Source: Hymenoscyphus infarciens
Lineage: Eukaryota > Ascomycota > Leotiomycetes > Helotiales > Helotiaceae
Assembly (NCBI GenBank): GCA_001414345.1
Contig: LLCB01000013.1
Span: forward strand, 248,001 to 312,000
Direction of reading: 5' to 3'
DNA: 64,000 nucleotides
This document shows positions 46,010 through 57,434 of the stretch, in pieces. The notes under the pieces were generated by a model, which was not told where the DNA came from, searched no databases, and was given only the letters and a program-made list of their open reading frames with translations. The first letter of the stretch is position 1. Each line of letters begins with the position of its first letter. The translations under genes and the position numbers were made by a program.

Positions 46010-46690
46010 ATGGAATACAACGCAGACGGTCCAATTCTCAAACCCCTTCTTATCATAGGAGAAGACTCCACACAAGTGAGAACCCGAAGAGAACTTCTCT
46101 CCCTTCCCAACGGCAAACTCTTATATGAACACTCGCTTCAAGCCCTACACGAAGCCTTACCACGTGCCAAAATCATATACGTCTCTATCCATTCGGAATC
46201 ACAAAAACAAGCTCTCACAACCGATAATCTACAACACCAATCCGAGACCGACCCATCCCACCACGATCATGATCCCGATCATGCCCCTCAAAAATTCCCA
46301 GACTTGCACTTCCTCATCAACGACAAAAATGAAAACAACGAACCAGATCCTGTCACAGCATTAAGAACAGCCCACCACCAATTCCCCGATTCAAAATTCC
46401 TAGTCACCAGCTGTGAATATCCATTGTTGGGACCTGCGGCTTTACAGCAACTTATTCTGGAGTATGAAGAGCCACTCACTTGTTTCATGAATGAGATTGG
46501 AGTTGTTCAACCTTTGATTGGGATCTGGGGATCGGAGGCGCTGAAAAAATTGGACGGAAGCGAGGGAGATTTGGGAACCGTTGTGAGTGATTTGGGCGGG
46601 AAGTTTGTCAAGCCTCTGAGGGAAGAGTGGATTAGAGGATTGGAGAGTGAAATTGAGTTGGTGGATGCTTTGGGCGGGGTTGTTAAGTAG
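46010..46690 (+). CDS. MobA-like NTP-transferase domain protein
   Basis: Intronless, 226 residues. The N-terminus, LLIIGEDSTQVRTRRELLSL PNGKLLYEH, aligns in layout with the nucleotide-binding start of MobA-type transferases (LxGGxSxRxGxxK...L.G.PLLEH), though the glycine loop is altered to IGEDST. VTSCEYPLLGPAALQQLI matches the later xxxCDxPxL block, with Glu for Asp. MobA itself attaches GMP to molybdopterin in bacteria, but fungi lack that dinucleotide form, so the real reaction is unknown. The altered loop and missing Asp make catalysis uncertain. A His/Asp-rich insert (SHHDHDPDHA) sits at about residue 85. Confidence 0.72.
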   Translation: MEYNADGPILKPLLIIGEDSTQVRTRRELLSLPNGKLLYEHSLQALHEALPRAKIIYVSIHSESQKQALTTDNLQHQSETDPSHHDHDPDHAPQKFPDLHFLINDKNENNEPDPVTALRTAHHQFPDSKFLVTSCEYPLLGPAALQQLILEYEEPLTCFMNEIGVVQPLIGIWGSEALKKLDGSEGDLGTVVSDLGGKFVKPLREEWIRGLESEIELVDALGGVVK

Positions 46691-47090
46691 GTTGTTAATT
46701 GGGAGCTTTTTGTGAGAATGTAATGCCTTTATGGTTGTCAATCGGGAGAGAGAGCTGTCAATTTTGTTGAAGAGTCCATCCTTGATTCTGTTTTATTAGT
46801 GATTCAAAGACCTTGAAGCGGGGGAGTGCAAAAAAAGTCATTAATTAGGTACTGAAAGATTATCTCCCAGTGGAGTTCATTGGAAATGTCTTCCTGTGAT
46901 GATTTCTACAGTTGTAGAGCATTCAAACAATAGCGGACTGAGAATTTTGAATAGGTTGAGTTTGGAAAGAGAGAGGAGGTTAGCTCCAGTTATCAACAAT
47001 GCTTAAGAAGTCAGCTAGCAAACATACAACTAGTAATCAACAAAGACCAGCAACCATCTCCCTACCGCAATGGCCGAAAACCGTTGCCAA
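46691..47090. other. Intergenic region between convergent MobA-like and 2EXR genes
   Basis: 3' flanks only. Confidence 0.4.
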
Positions 47091-48914
47091 TCAAGCTTCA
47101 ACTTCCTCGAACATAGACGCCACTCCCTCATATCTATTTCTCAAGAGAAAATTCTCGCCCATCAAAGTTAGAGACTCCAAAAAACCTTTGTATATCAGCC
47201 CATCATCTCCTAAGTATTCTCTACTGTAAGAATCCCCTGACAGATACCGGGAATGCCAACCACTGTAGCATGCCCTGCTTCCGGAACATTGAACCCAGCT
47301 CGCAACTATACATACCCGCACTTGCGGATTCCAATAACTTGCACAATTTTGCTCGTTGATGAACCAAGGTAACACGGAATCTTTCAGATCTTTTGCTGCC
47401 GAATGCAATTTCGAAAGCTGCCGCGCCGCTCTTGATGCCTTTTCAACGCGTATCTGTCGATGGTGGACCCAACTCACACGGAGATCAACATAATCCATGA
47501 GTTGGCGATCGACTGGTAGGAGCTTCAACAGGCTGCCATCTCGGGGAAGTGGCGAATATTTCTTGCCGGGTCCTAACTGCGATTCTGGAACCATATTGAG
47601 TATCTTGAGTGACGGACAGCAATATAGCATTGGCTCCAGAATTCGCCATGTATCTCGTTCCATATTGAACGAAAGAGTGAGGTTTTCCACTCGTGCAAGA
47701 CCCCAGAAGTGTCTGATACAGTCATTGGTGAACACACTTCCTACTTCGCGAAATAGAGGGTGTCTTTGGGATGTAGTACGTGCAGTGTATGTCCGAGGAT
47801 TCATATTTTTGCTTATGTCCCTGACGACAGTATCTCGTTTGAGATCAACATAGAGGAATGCGAAGTATTCTGTTGTAAAATGAGCCAGTCTAGGAGACGG
47901 TAAGTGAACTGGTGTATACTGCTTCTTGGCAATAATTCGAGACTCCCGGTTCACACCCAGGAGCGGTAACCCACTATTATTACCGGCATTCTGGAATATG
48001 ACTCGTGGACCTGGAGCAGCCAAGTGCCAGATCTTGATTCTCAATTCAGCAGGAAGGTCTGAGAAGGTTAATTTCTGGCTGCTGGGTATAACGGTGCCAC
48101 TTGTGTTCTTGATATCTAGAAGTCCAACGAAAATAAAAAGATACAAGAACCTTGGGAACCCTAAAATATCAGCATATTGTTCATGTCGGAAAAGAAGGGA
48201 CGTCTCTACGAAACTCACGGTCAAATCCAATCTTGGAGTTCCCAGTATGGCATCTCATCAGCCGCCCATCCATAACCAGCCTGCTCAATTCCTGTATCGC
48301 GTTCTCCAAATATTTTCTTCTCCTCTCGAAACGCTCAAGCTTCGACTGCCAGCATAGCACCAAAGTCTCATTCCATTTTAATACACGCCTCCCTCTCTCC
48401 AGTTGCCGAAGCAGCTTAGCTCGTACTTCAGGGCCGGGCCTCCTTTTGGCCAGGTCGCTAAGAGCTTCCGCTGTCTTTCGTCCATAACCGTAATGTTTGC
48501 CGAGAAGAACTACGAGCTCGTCTCTCGTTTTTCTCAGCTGCAAGGCGAAGTTATCGGCTTTGGAGGCGATGCGACACAATTCAAATCTCCATGCGAGGAT
48601 TTTGGAGAATTCGAGACCATTCAGAGGATCATCTGTGGGACTTTTAGTACTATACGACAGGAAGAAGGAGCTACTCTACCTTGAAGGATATTTTTCAGCC
48701 TGACAAAGGGATCCTCAAACTGTGGAAGGTGAGTCTTTTCACTTGGACACGACTGGTCGGAACATATGTCGCATCCCAGAAAAATTGAAATATTGTCTTT
48801 GGAAACAACAGCATGGTTCCAAATAGTGCCGTGCTCGATCAAGTCAAGGAAGTTGTCCCATTCTTTCCAGTCAGAAATGGATGCGGTCCTCGATGTAATC
48901 CTCATGGTTACCAT
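47091..48914 (-). CDS. 2EXR-domain protein, large, with N-terminal cysteine-pair and coiled regions
   Basis: Exons 48914-48680, 48632-48219 and 48160-47091 give about 572 residues. Intron 1 (47 bases, GTAGAG...CCACAG) joins RLKNILQ-DDPLNGLEFSKILA; intron 2 (58 bases, GTGAGT, CTGAT branch, TTTTAG) joins the coiled region to the 2EXR part. An alternative acceptor at 48116, 45 bases downstream and in the same phase, would remove a hydrophobic stretch (FLYLFIFVGLL) and may be the true one. The N-terminus has a CDICSDQSC cysteine cluster; residues about 90-200 are basic and helical. The 2EXR motif is KLTFSDLPAELRIKIWHLAA followed by VNRESR. Function unknown. The start is the ATG at 48914, directly preceded by an in-frame stop three codons up. 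Confidence 0.8.
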
Positions 48915-51900
48915 CCTTTAATACCTTTTGATGGACAGAGAGACTTTGTTGAATGCGACATTCCCACCTGTGATATAAGCATCACCAATCTTGAACTAAA
49001 TGAATCGGGGATAATCATAGTGACCGTACGAAAATCAGCTCCCACGTCATTTATGCTGACCTGGAACAACCAAGAAAAGAAAACGGAAAAGGGCGTATAC
49101 AAAAGCAAACTTCTAGTCGCTCATCAAATATAATTATCAAGGAAGACTTCCTTCCATAAGGTCCATATGTGAAGAAAACAGATTCAGGTTACCCATGGCG
49201 ATGTACGGAACTCAGCCCTACCTTCCAACAAACCGCTCTTAGTAGCCGTCACCAGGGTGCGCTAGGTTACCTCACGATTAGAATAAATTCCTCGTCAGAC
49301 TTCTGTGCAAGTCCAAAGGAACAAAATTCGGTTTGTTTCTTTCCAGTGATGGTATTTTTTTGGGGGGGTTGTGGAATTGATCTAATTTCTTGGGGGAAAA
49401 GGTCAATCCCCAAAAAGGGGGGGGTTTATACTCGGAGCTAAGCTCCTTTGGGACGTTGAATAATACAGTAGAATCGAGAGCAACCCATCAAGATGTCAGT
49501 CAGCGGGAGTGGTCGCTGGAAGGAGCAGTGCGACCTTCTTCGACAGCTGACCATTAGGATATTGAGCATGCAATCTTGTCGAATTTCCTTCTTGGGTTGC
49601 AGTGTAGAAAGCGGCAACCCAATGACCAGCTCATTTTCAATAACTTTAGTTCTCATCCTCAACCCTGAGTATTGCACATTTTTCTGATACAAATTCCGCT
49701 GCTATTTGCAATACTCAACTGAGTATTGAGAGATTGAAGACATTTGAATTGACCATTGTAGGGAATTGTGAGCTCCCTTTCCCCACCGCCGTGCATCATT
49801 GCGACAATGAAACTAAAAGATGTTTAGACTGCTATTGAAGCAATGTGTGTTTTTGGAAATTGGAGTTGCATTTGTTCTTACTTCTAGCTTTACTATATAG
49901 TCTCCCGATTCAAACTGAGAATTCAATTTATTTGATAGCCAATACTAGTGTAACTCTTGTTCCCATACGCATTGTTTAGAAAATGTCAGAATTATGGTAG
50001 GACACAAACTCTTGCCATCTTCTACAGTCGTTAAGAAGAACGCCATTTGTCTTTTAGATCATGATGTGTTAGTACTATGGTATAACCTACCGACGAGAAA
50101 GTAGAGTGCTTTTTCTTTGTTTTCTTGTTTTTTTTTGGCTCAACCTTCGGCGCGAGATGGTAGTTAATCACATCTACCCCAGAGAAGGTGGTTTCACTTA
50201 TCATACGTGAGCACTTTAAGAGTGGTACTTGAAGCTTCTTCTTAACCAGAGCGAAAACACAAGGTAACCGAAGCAAGTCTTCAAAGAAACGATGCCGGAG
50301 AATGGTCAATAGTATGTGTGTTTCAATACTGCTTCAAGGTTTACTTTTCATGAGGTGAGTACAGCTCCTTCAGGTCGAGACACGATACCCAACTTTTTCA
50401 TCTGATAGTTTTCAAATTGTAGCTTTAACACCTGCTTTCAAACTATCTTCTACTGTCGAAACAGGTTCTTCGATGTTGAAGCGGATGATCTGTCATGGCT
50501 CAGCTTTATTATATTTAGTTCGGCAATTATCTTTTTCTGAATAAGTAGTTTGCTTAGCCCAAGTTTTTCAAACGAGAGAAAACAGCGGGTCCATAGAACT
50601 TCTCGTACGTCTTTTCCAGGGCCAATGTTGATAGCCGTGAACTCTCTGCCGGCATTCCTTTTTATATCCAAAACCCCTCAAGATGCTTTTTCATGAGGGC
50701 GTGAATTCAAAACTTGTTCTTTAAACAACAAGATGGTGAGCTTGCGCTCAAGAGCATGTAGATCTCTTCTAATAAAGTGAAAAGTATGATTTTACAGACA
50801 TTTAGCAGCAGCTGAGTGACCGCTATGAGGCAAGCTCTCAAACCTGAGAAAGGAGGCAGTGGAGGAGAAAGAACGTTAATAGGCAAAGCTAGCAACAACT
50901 TTCACGAACCTGAAGCCTTATAGAGAGTAAGATATCTAGTGATACAAGCTGGATCACGTCATCTTTCAGTTATAACTTTGTACAGGCTGGAGTGAGCCTT
51001 ATTGATACTAAGCCTATTGAAAATAAAGGAAGTACTACTATGATTCTGTTGAGGAATCAAAATCTGACGCAATTTTAATCTACGATAGCTACGACTAAGA
51101 ATTCGTCGGGCATAATTTGCGAAACCGGTGCTGTCACCATTGCTTCAGGAGCAGAAATACTCGACTAATAATTTTGAAATTAGTCAGCTGGGTATATTAA
51201 TGATTCGGCAATAAAAGTTCAGATAATTAAAATCCCCGAGGTCCCTTGGATTCTATTGCTATGTATTTCATAATGTTGTAATTGGCTTTTAGCGTTCCGT
51301 GAGAACCAAAATTTGAAGTTCTTTGGCAATGTTCCCGGGTCGTTTTTGTTGTTTCCATCCTTCATCTCTTGATATGTTATGGTATATTTATACACTGTTA
51401 GTCCACAATAATAGTCAACATAACTCTTTGTTTTCCACATAGGGATAATCTTGAAGCAATTTGCAGCTATTGAAGTGACTTGTACAAAGTCAAGTAGAAA
51501 ACTGAAGGCTTACTAGAGACTCACTTATTGTTTGATGCAGATATATATCAACGGAAGAATTTAACCACTGAGTCTATACATAATAAGCTATTTAATAGAG
51601 ACCTGAACTAGGCACGCTAATAAGACAGAGATGTTCAGATAGAGATCCCCTGAGAACCAAGTCAAGTCGTTATAACTGTGTTCAACGCAACCAACTTCCA
51701 ACCAACTACTTTCCTCGCGCTTCCGTACTTTCATCATGCCTCCAAAATAGGACCCATCTCCTCGTCGGTGAATGGTGTCATTTCTGCTAGTTGGCCATAC
51801 TTTCAGAATTCCTAGAGATTTTTGCTCCCTTCCTACCTAGGGTTTCCACCTACAACCACTAGGTTAGTAGTTCAAGGAAGACTAAACAAACACTTGAAGT

Positions 51901-53529
51901 ACTGCCAATGAGCTATAGAATAGAAAAGAAACAAGGAAGTATATCCCTAGCCTATAGTTTTATGACATGACAGCAGAAGTAAAAGCGAAGAGCCGAGAAT
52001 GTGAAAAAGCGCGGAGAGTGAATAATTATTAATAATTATGAAAGTGAATTGTGTCGGCACCACAAAGATCGAGTGCACAAGTATAAAACCAAGATTACAT
52101 GCTTGAACTTTAGAGGTCAATCTGTTGTGAGCACCACCAAGCATATATCCTGGTCTTGGGTCTCTTCGAGGTTCAACCCGCTCGTCATGCATTGGAAACT
52201 CACGTCTTGGGAGAGGACTCGAGTACAAGAAAATATGGAACAGACAGAGTAGAAAGCTCTCAAAATTACTTCAACGCAACAAAATAATTCGACAGTGAAG
52301 CAATTTTTGACAGCAAAACAGCTTTCGACAGCAATACAGCTTCAACGGGAAAAAGCTCAGCTCACCCTAGATTAATTCCAAAAAAACCAGCGTGTTCTTT
52401 CCACTTCAGAGCTAACTTTTATGCGGGCGAGGAGGCGGGAATTTGACTACTATGAAGCGAAGGTGTAGCCTCCTCACGGCTTTGCGATCAGCTATCAAGT
52501 ATGAAGCTCGACATCCACTCTTCAAGGTGACTCTTTATGGAACAATTTTTTAGTACCTCGTGAATCACATAAAGGAGCTAATTCTTTAGCTCTGTTATAC
52601 TTGATCCACTACTAGAATTGACATGTCTAGACAGATACTGCTTTCTATCTAACCAAGGTACTTGTTTTAAGCACTCTCAAGTAACATATTTAAATAACAC
52701 CATCTAAATAAGAACAAGTCACTAACCTTCAATCAACATTCTTAGTTTTCTAAACATTCTCAAATAATGATGTTGAATAAACCTAGTACTTTATGAAAAC
52801 AGAAGAACAGGGAAATTAGTTACTTCCACAGGTGGTGAATAAAGTATACTTACTAGCTTGGAGAACCTTCTCTCCGCTTTATACAAGAAGGGCAGTATTG
52901 AAATTGATGCTGTTGAGCTATAGGATGAAAGAGTAAGGAGACCTCGTAGTATAGGGAGAGTTTTTGTGAGAGTGTAGAGATTGCCCTGTCGAAATTCGGA
53001 TCCTCAAATGGCTTGTTTGAGCTGGTACTGATGTATTCATGGAGCAAGAATCAAGTTTGTGGTAAAGCTACAAGGAGTTTGAGTCGCAGAGAGAGGCTGA
53101 GATGTGGGAAAGGGAAAAATACAGCCGCTTTGTGAAGTAGATTTTATCCACCCCACATATATAAGCGCTCTGAAGCAGCAAACTATATTAATGCTTGTGT
53201 AGTAAATGCTGGGGCAACTGGAAAGAAAAGCCACAAATTTGAACACTTGTCAAGTGTCAATAGAAAATCGACTCAAATATATGTACCAAGTAACGGAGAC
53301 TCAAAAACACATCAGACCAAAGAATGGATCAATTTGCTTTTCTGTTGAATTTTTCCTACCAACACCTATGATATTCATGTCAACAACGCACCACTAATGG
53401 CGTGGATAATATGAGCCATTTGGACAAGTAAATGTGATCAAGGACATTTGACCTGGCTTGACGCTTGAAAACAAATATGCCAAAGGAAAGGGAAAAAACG
53501 CAAACCATCTTGTAAACCAAATACAAAAT
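48915..53529. other. 4.6-kb region without a recognisable gene
   Basis: No frame over 110 residues and none with a domain I know. The short frames do not connect through plausible introns into anything familiar. Local features are the 18-base tandem repeat at 52288-52344 and homopolymer runs of G and T around 49350-49430. It may hold decayed repeats or noncoding transcripts. Confidence 0.45.
52288..52344. repeat. 18-bp tandem repeat, about 3 copies
   Basis: Units TTCGACAGTGAAGCAATT, TTTGACAGCAAAACAGCT, TTCGACAGCAATACAGCT and a partial fourth. Noncoding context. Confidence 0.7.
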
Positions 53530-54375
53530 CTAGTTCACCTCCTCAATCTTGGAAGAAGAAGCAGCAGGTTTAGCAGCATCATCCTCCTCGAGCTCAGGCA
53601 TCTCATCGTCATCATCTTCCTCATCGCCCTCCTCTTCCTCACCACCCATTCCTGCACCGCCAAGCTTGGAGAAATCGATACCGCCAAAGTCTCCGCCAGC
53701 ACCACCCATCATCGAGCTCATGTCGCCCATTCCTGGCATGCCACCCATTCCGCCCATACCACCAGCGCCTGCGGCTTCCTTGGTCAGCCTCGTTCAGTTT
53801 CGGAGGTGGGGTTCATAACATACCTAGGTCCTCCTCTGGAGCCTCATCCTGCTCATCCTCATCAACCCATTTGTCGAAGTCCGTCTTCAAGAAATGGGCT
53901 TTCTTTGCCTCCTTCAACAACCGTGGCCAGAACTCCTCCTTCAACTCCTTCTTTCGTAGGACGAGCTGGACGTTCTTGGCGGTATGGTTGATCTTGGTCG
54001 CGGAGGTGTCGAGCTCACCGTAGAACTCGAGGTCGACGGCGTAGTCCTTCTTGAGAGAGTCGGAGTGGGCAGCGAACTTTAAGGCGTTGGAGGTGATGTC
54101 CAGCTTGAGGTTTGCGGGTTGAACATCTGGGACGGTGATGGTGACGTAGAGGTAGTTCTTCTCGGCTTCGGTGGCAGAAGATCGTTGAGCCCAGAGGACT
54201 GCGGGGTTGAAGATGGTGAGTTAGCTAGATCCTTGGACGGTGAGGGGAGGAGTGTGAAGCCGTCGAGCAATTCTTTCTTGATCTTCTCGCGAGATTCTTC
54301 AGACTGCTAGCCAACAGCCTCGGAGAACCCCTTATTGCAGAGCGATCAAAGCTTACCTTCGGGAGTCGCAGCCAT
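53530..54375 (-). CDS. SBA1: Hsp90 co-chaperone p23
   Basis: Binds ATP-bound Hsp90 and slows its ATPase. Exons 54375-54357, 54198-53824 and 53774-53530 give about 212 residues. Exon 1 encodes only MAATPE plus one base; intron 1 is 158 bases and its removal rebuilds PE-VLWAQRSSATEAEKNYLY, the start of the CS domain. The CS fold runs to about residue 110, with KNVQLVLRKKELKEEFWPRL (the Phe-Trp-Pro Hsp90 contact) and KTDFDKWVDEDEQDE. Intron 2 has a GCTGACC branch and a GGAAG acceptor. The tail is Met/Gly-rich (GGMGGMPGMGDMSSMMGGAG) and then acidic (EEEEGDEEDDDDE), typical of fungal p23. Divergent from VPS24, about 695 bases apart. Confidence 0.92.
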
Positions 54376-55070
54376 CTTGGAGTAGTATGATAATGCGTGT
54401 CAAATGTTTCGCTTCGGTAGAGTAGAGCTTGCGATACAATACCGCGTGGGGAGTGGTCGTTGAGAAGGTGGTGGAGGTTGCGTGGAGGGAGACAAATTCA
54501 ATTGCGAGAGAGAGAGAGAGAGAGAGAGAGAATTTATCTGATGAAGAGTGTTGGTAGGGAGCGCTGCTTGCGTCTAGACAAGCGGTGCGGTGCGGTGCGG
54601 TGCGGTGCAGCCAGCGCGAGGCTGCCATGGAAGGTCATGGAAAGGGCAGCGCAGCGCCAAAGATACCATACCCTGCTGAAGCTGAGGCTGAGGCTGAGGC
54701 TGAGAATTCTTTCTGCCAAAAAGCACGATACCCTCATTTCCATACTAATTAATTGTCATTATTTGATCTGGACTGGATTCTCTATTCCTCGTTCTACTCG
54801 AAATAATCCGCACGACATTTTGGCTGCCGGATTTTTAGATCAGAAATATCGCGGCCTGGAGGCTGAGACGGCACTGGTCGGCCACTCACTTACCTAAACC
54901 CACCAGCCACCAGCCACCAGCCACCAGCCACCCCCGGCTCTGGAACTCTTCACTACCAACCACCACCACCACCATCTGGCGATAAAGTCTCCAGCAGCGC
55001 ATTCTGCTGCAGACTGCCTTCTACCACCCTCGATACCAAGTAATCCGTATTCACAGCATACAACTCCAAC
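54376..55070. promoter_or_regulatory. Divergent SBA1/VPS24 promoter region carrying four microsatellites
   Basis: Between two divergent housekeeping genes. Contains (GA)n at 54505-54530, GCGGT repeats at 54582-54608, CTGAGG repeats at 54681-54704 and CCACCAG repeats at 54899-54930. No gene. The GA tract lies about 130 bases upstream of the SBA1 start codon and could affect nucleosome positioning. Confidence 0.6.
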
Positions 55071-55835
55071 ATGGAATCCCTCAAAGCAGTCTTCTTCGGC
55101 CCCGACCCCCAAGCCCAAGTAAGTATCCCACCGCACCCCGCTCCACCAGCCTCGCGACCCAGTACAACAGCCAACTAACCCTCCCTCAAGGTGCGAAAAT
55201 GCAACCAACTAATGCGAGCCAACATACGAAAACTCGATCGCGACATCGCCCAATTAAAAATGGTCGAAAACAAAGCCCGAACGAGCATAATCCAGGCCAA
55301 CCGACGAGCCCAACGCAACCCCTCCCAAGCCAAACAAGCTGCCCAAGAAACCCGCATCTTCGCCCGCGAACTCATCCGTATCAGAAAACAATCCACCAGA
55401 CTGGTGACTTCCAAGGCACAGCTCAATAGTGTGTCTATGCAAGTCACAGAAGCCTTTGCAGTTCGAAAAATAGAAGGGAGCATAAGGGCGAGTGTGGGCA
55501 TCATGAAGGATGTCAATAGTCTGGTGAGATTACCAGAGTTGATGGGTACGATGAGGGAGTTAAGTCAAGAGCTCGTCAAGGCGGGCATTATCGAGGAGAT
55601 GGTGGGCGATTCGATGCCAGATGAGATTGAAGAGGATGAGGAAGAAGAGGCAGAGTCCGAGGTGGACAAGGTGCTTGGGGAGATCCTATCAGATCGCATG
55701 GGCAAAGCTGGGAAGACGCCAAATCTACCCACACCACCTGTACAGGCCGCTCCCGTGGCCGAGGAAGAGGACGAAGAAGATGCCGAGGCGATGCTGGATC
55801 AGATGCGTGGGAGGCTGCAGGCTTTGAAGAGTTGA
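55071..55835 (+). CDS. VPS24: ESCRT-III subunit Vps24/CHMP3
   Basis: Polymerises on endosomal membranes with Snf7 and Vps2 to complete multivesicular-body sorting. Exons 55071-55118 and 55191-55835 (72-base intron, GTAAGT...CTCAAG) give 230 residues. The N-terminus MESLKAVFFGPDPQAQ-VRKC matches the family's membrane-binding first helix and conserved GPDP start. The next about 120 residues form a basic helical hairpin (LDRDIAQLKMVENKARTSII). The C-terminal half is acidic, with an EDEEEEAESEVD autoinhibitory region. It ends in an MIM1-type motif, EAMLDQMRGRLQALKS, which binds Vps4 MIT domains. Length and layout are as in other Vps24 proteins. Confidence 0.95.
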
Positions 55836-57434
55836 GCTTGAGTGTGAAGTGCATAATGAATCTTGGGCATACGACTGGGTTGGGTTTGGCGTTTGGGGTT
55901 TTTGATATAGGAAGGATGGGCTGAGACAATAGGGCCTTGGAAGAATTCGATTCTATTACTAGGAGTTCTATTGCTAGTCTAACCCGGTTGAGCTCCACCA
56001 CATATTACATGATTGAATGGATTTCAAGTACATTTTCAGAGAAGGGCGAAATGCCTGTGACCGGAATTTCAAAAACCGTCAAGGCCATAAATCTTGAATT
56101 TGAAACATTGAGCCCTTGATACACGAGGAAAAGCAAAGATGTTGAATGATGGAGAATCCTAGAGCCATTCATTTCCTTCATTTACGAAAAATCCTCTTCA
56201 TTCTCAGAAACGAGCGATAACGGGTACCTCACTCTTCTCGCCCCTCCAAACACCAAACAAATATGTCGTTCAACTTTGGTCATCGTAACCTCATTTGTAT
56301 TTCTTCTGTTATTGTACCTTTCATTCCACCCCCAAACGAGAAAGTGATCAGATGAAATAGTACTAAATTCCTTCACAGCAATTGGTAGGTAGGGTACCCA
56401 CTAATAGCACGACGCTCTAATCCCAGAAGACCTATGAAAAATGCCTTCTACTCATAAACAGCCTAGCATAACAACAATCATCCTTCTAAATGAAAACATA
56501 TTTTTCATTATTTTAGATAATTTATAAAAAAAGGAAAGAGAGAGAGAGAGAGAAAGAGAGAAAAGGTAAATCAAGTGATGAGTCTATTCATAGCTATTGG
56601 TAGGTTACCTGCAAATAGTGTAACTTCCTATCAGCAACTCAGTTACTCATGAATCATAACGCCTGCTATTCCCAGGTAACCTAGAGAGAGTAACAACTTT
56701 CATTAAGGAGTATTTATTTCCTTCTATGCTTTCATAGGATTCCATAATTAATCTGAAATAGAAGGGAGACGAGAAGAAAATAGTGCTGTATTTTTTCATA
56801 GCCTTTAGTAGATCACCTGCAAATAGCATGTCTTCCTATTCGTAGATATAGCACTACTCTCAGGCAGCCTGGGAATAGCAACAAATTTTTCTCTCCATAT
56901 CTTAGAGAACTTATTTGAAAATAGCGAGTAAGTAAGTGATGAGATTCCCCCCACGCTTTACCTGTGTACAGAGGGGGAGAACTTGTTACAAGTAGAGATG
57001 TCGGGGTCGGGGATAAACAGAAAGTAAGTATTAGTTGAACACTAAGAATTGTTTACGATAGCGCATATCGCACATCACAGGTCACCTTACCCATATCCCA
57101 AGCTGAAAAATTCCTCAAAAAACATTACTAGATATTCATTGTATACTGTATGCAACCTCTAAATCGCCCCTCCAAAATACATGTGTGCGTTTTTACAATT
57201 CCCCCCTTCCAAAAAGACGCCCCAAACTCCAAAACGGTATCATATAAACAAGATACCAGTCCAATAGTTCCCATAAAAAAAATCGAGAACCCTGCGCCAT
57301 ATTGTCCCCAGCCGTGTATCATCAATTCCCATACTCTACAAATCCATTCCAAAACTTTTTATACAGCCAAGAAAAGGTTTTCGTAATTGAGTGGAAAGAG
57401 TCAAGAGGTGAAATACAGCCCCCCCCAAAAAGGC
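55836..57434. other. 1.6-kb region between convergent VPS24 and MDM31 genes
   Basis: No gene. The imperfect triplicated repeat at 56373-56880 is listed separately. A (GA)n run at 56535-56563 lies inside it. Confidence 0.45.
56373..56880. repeat. Three imperfect direct repeats, about 210-bp period
   Basis: Units begin near 56373, 56586 and 56797. Shared landmarks are TTCATAGC(T)ATTGGTAGGT or similar, then TACCTGCAAATAGTG or CACCTGCAAATAGCATG, then CTATTCCCAGGTAACC or AGCCTGGGAATAGC. Units 2 and 3 are closest. Noncoding. Confidence 0.65.

Noticed and set aside
49350..49435. Runs of T/G and complementary C/A suggesting a hairpin
   Set aside because: Homopolymer runs pair trivially; no specific complementarity.
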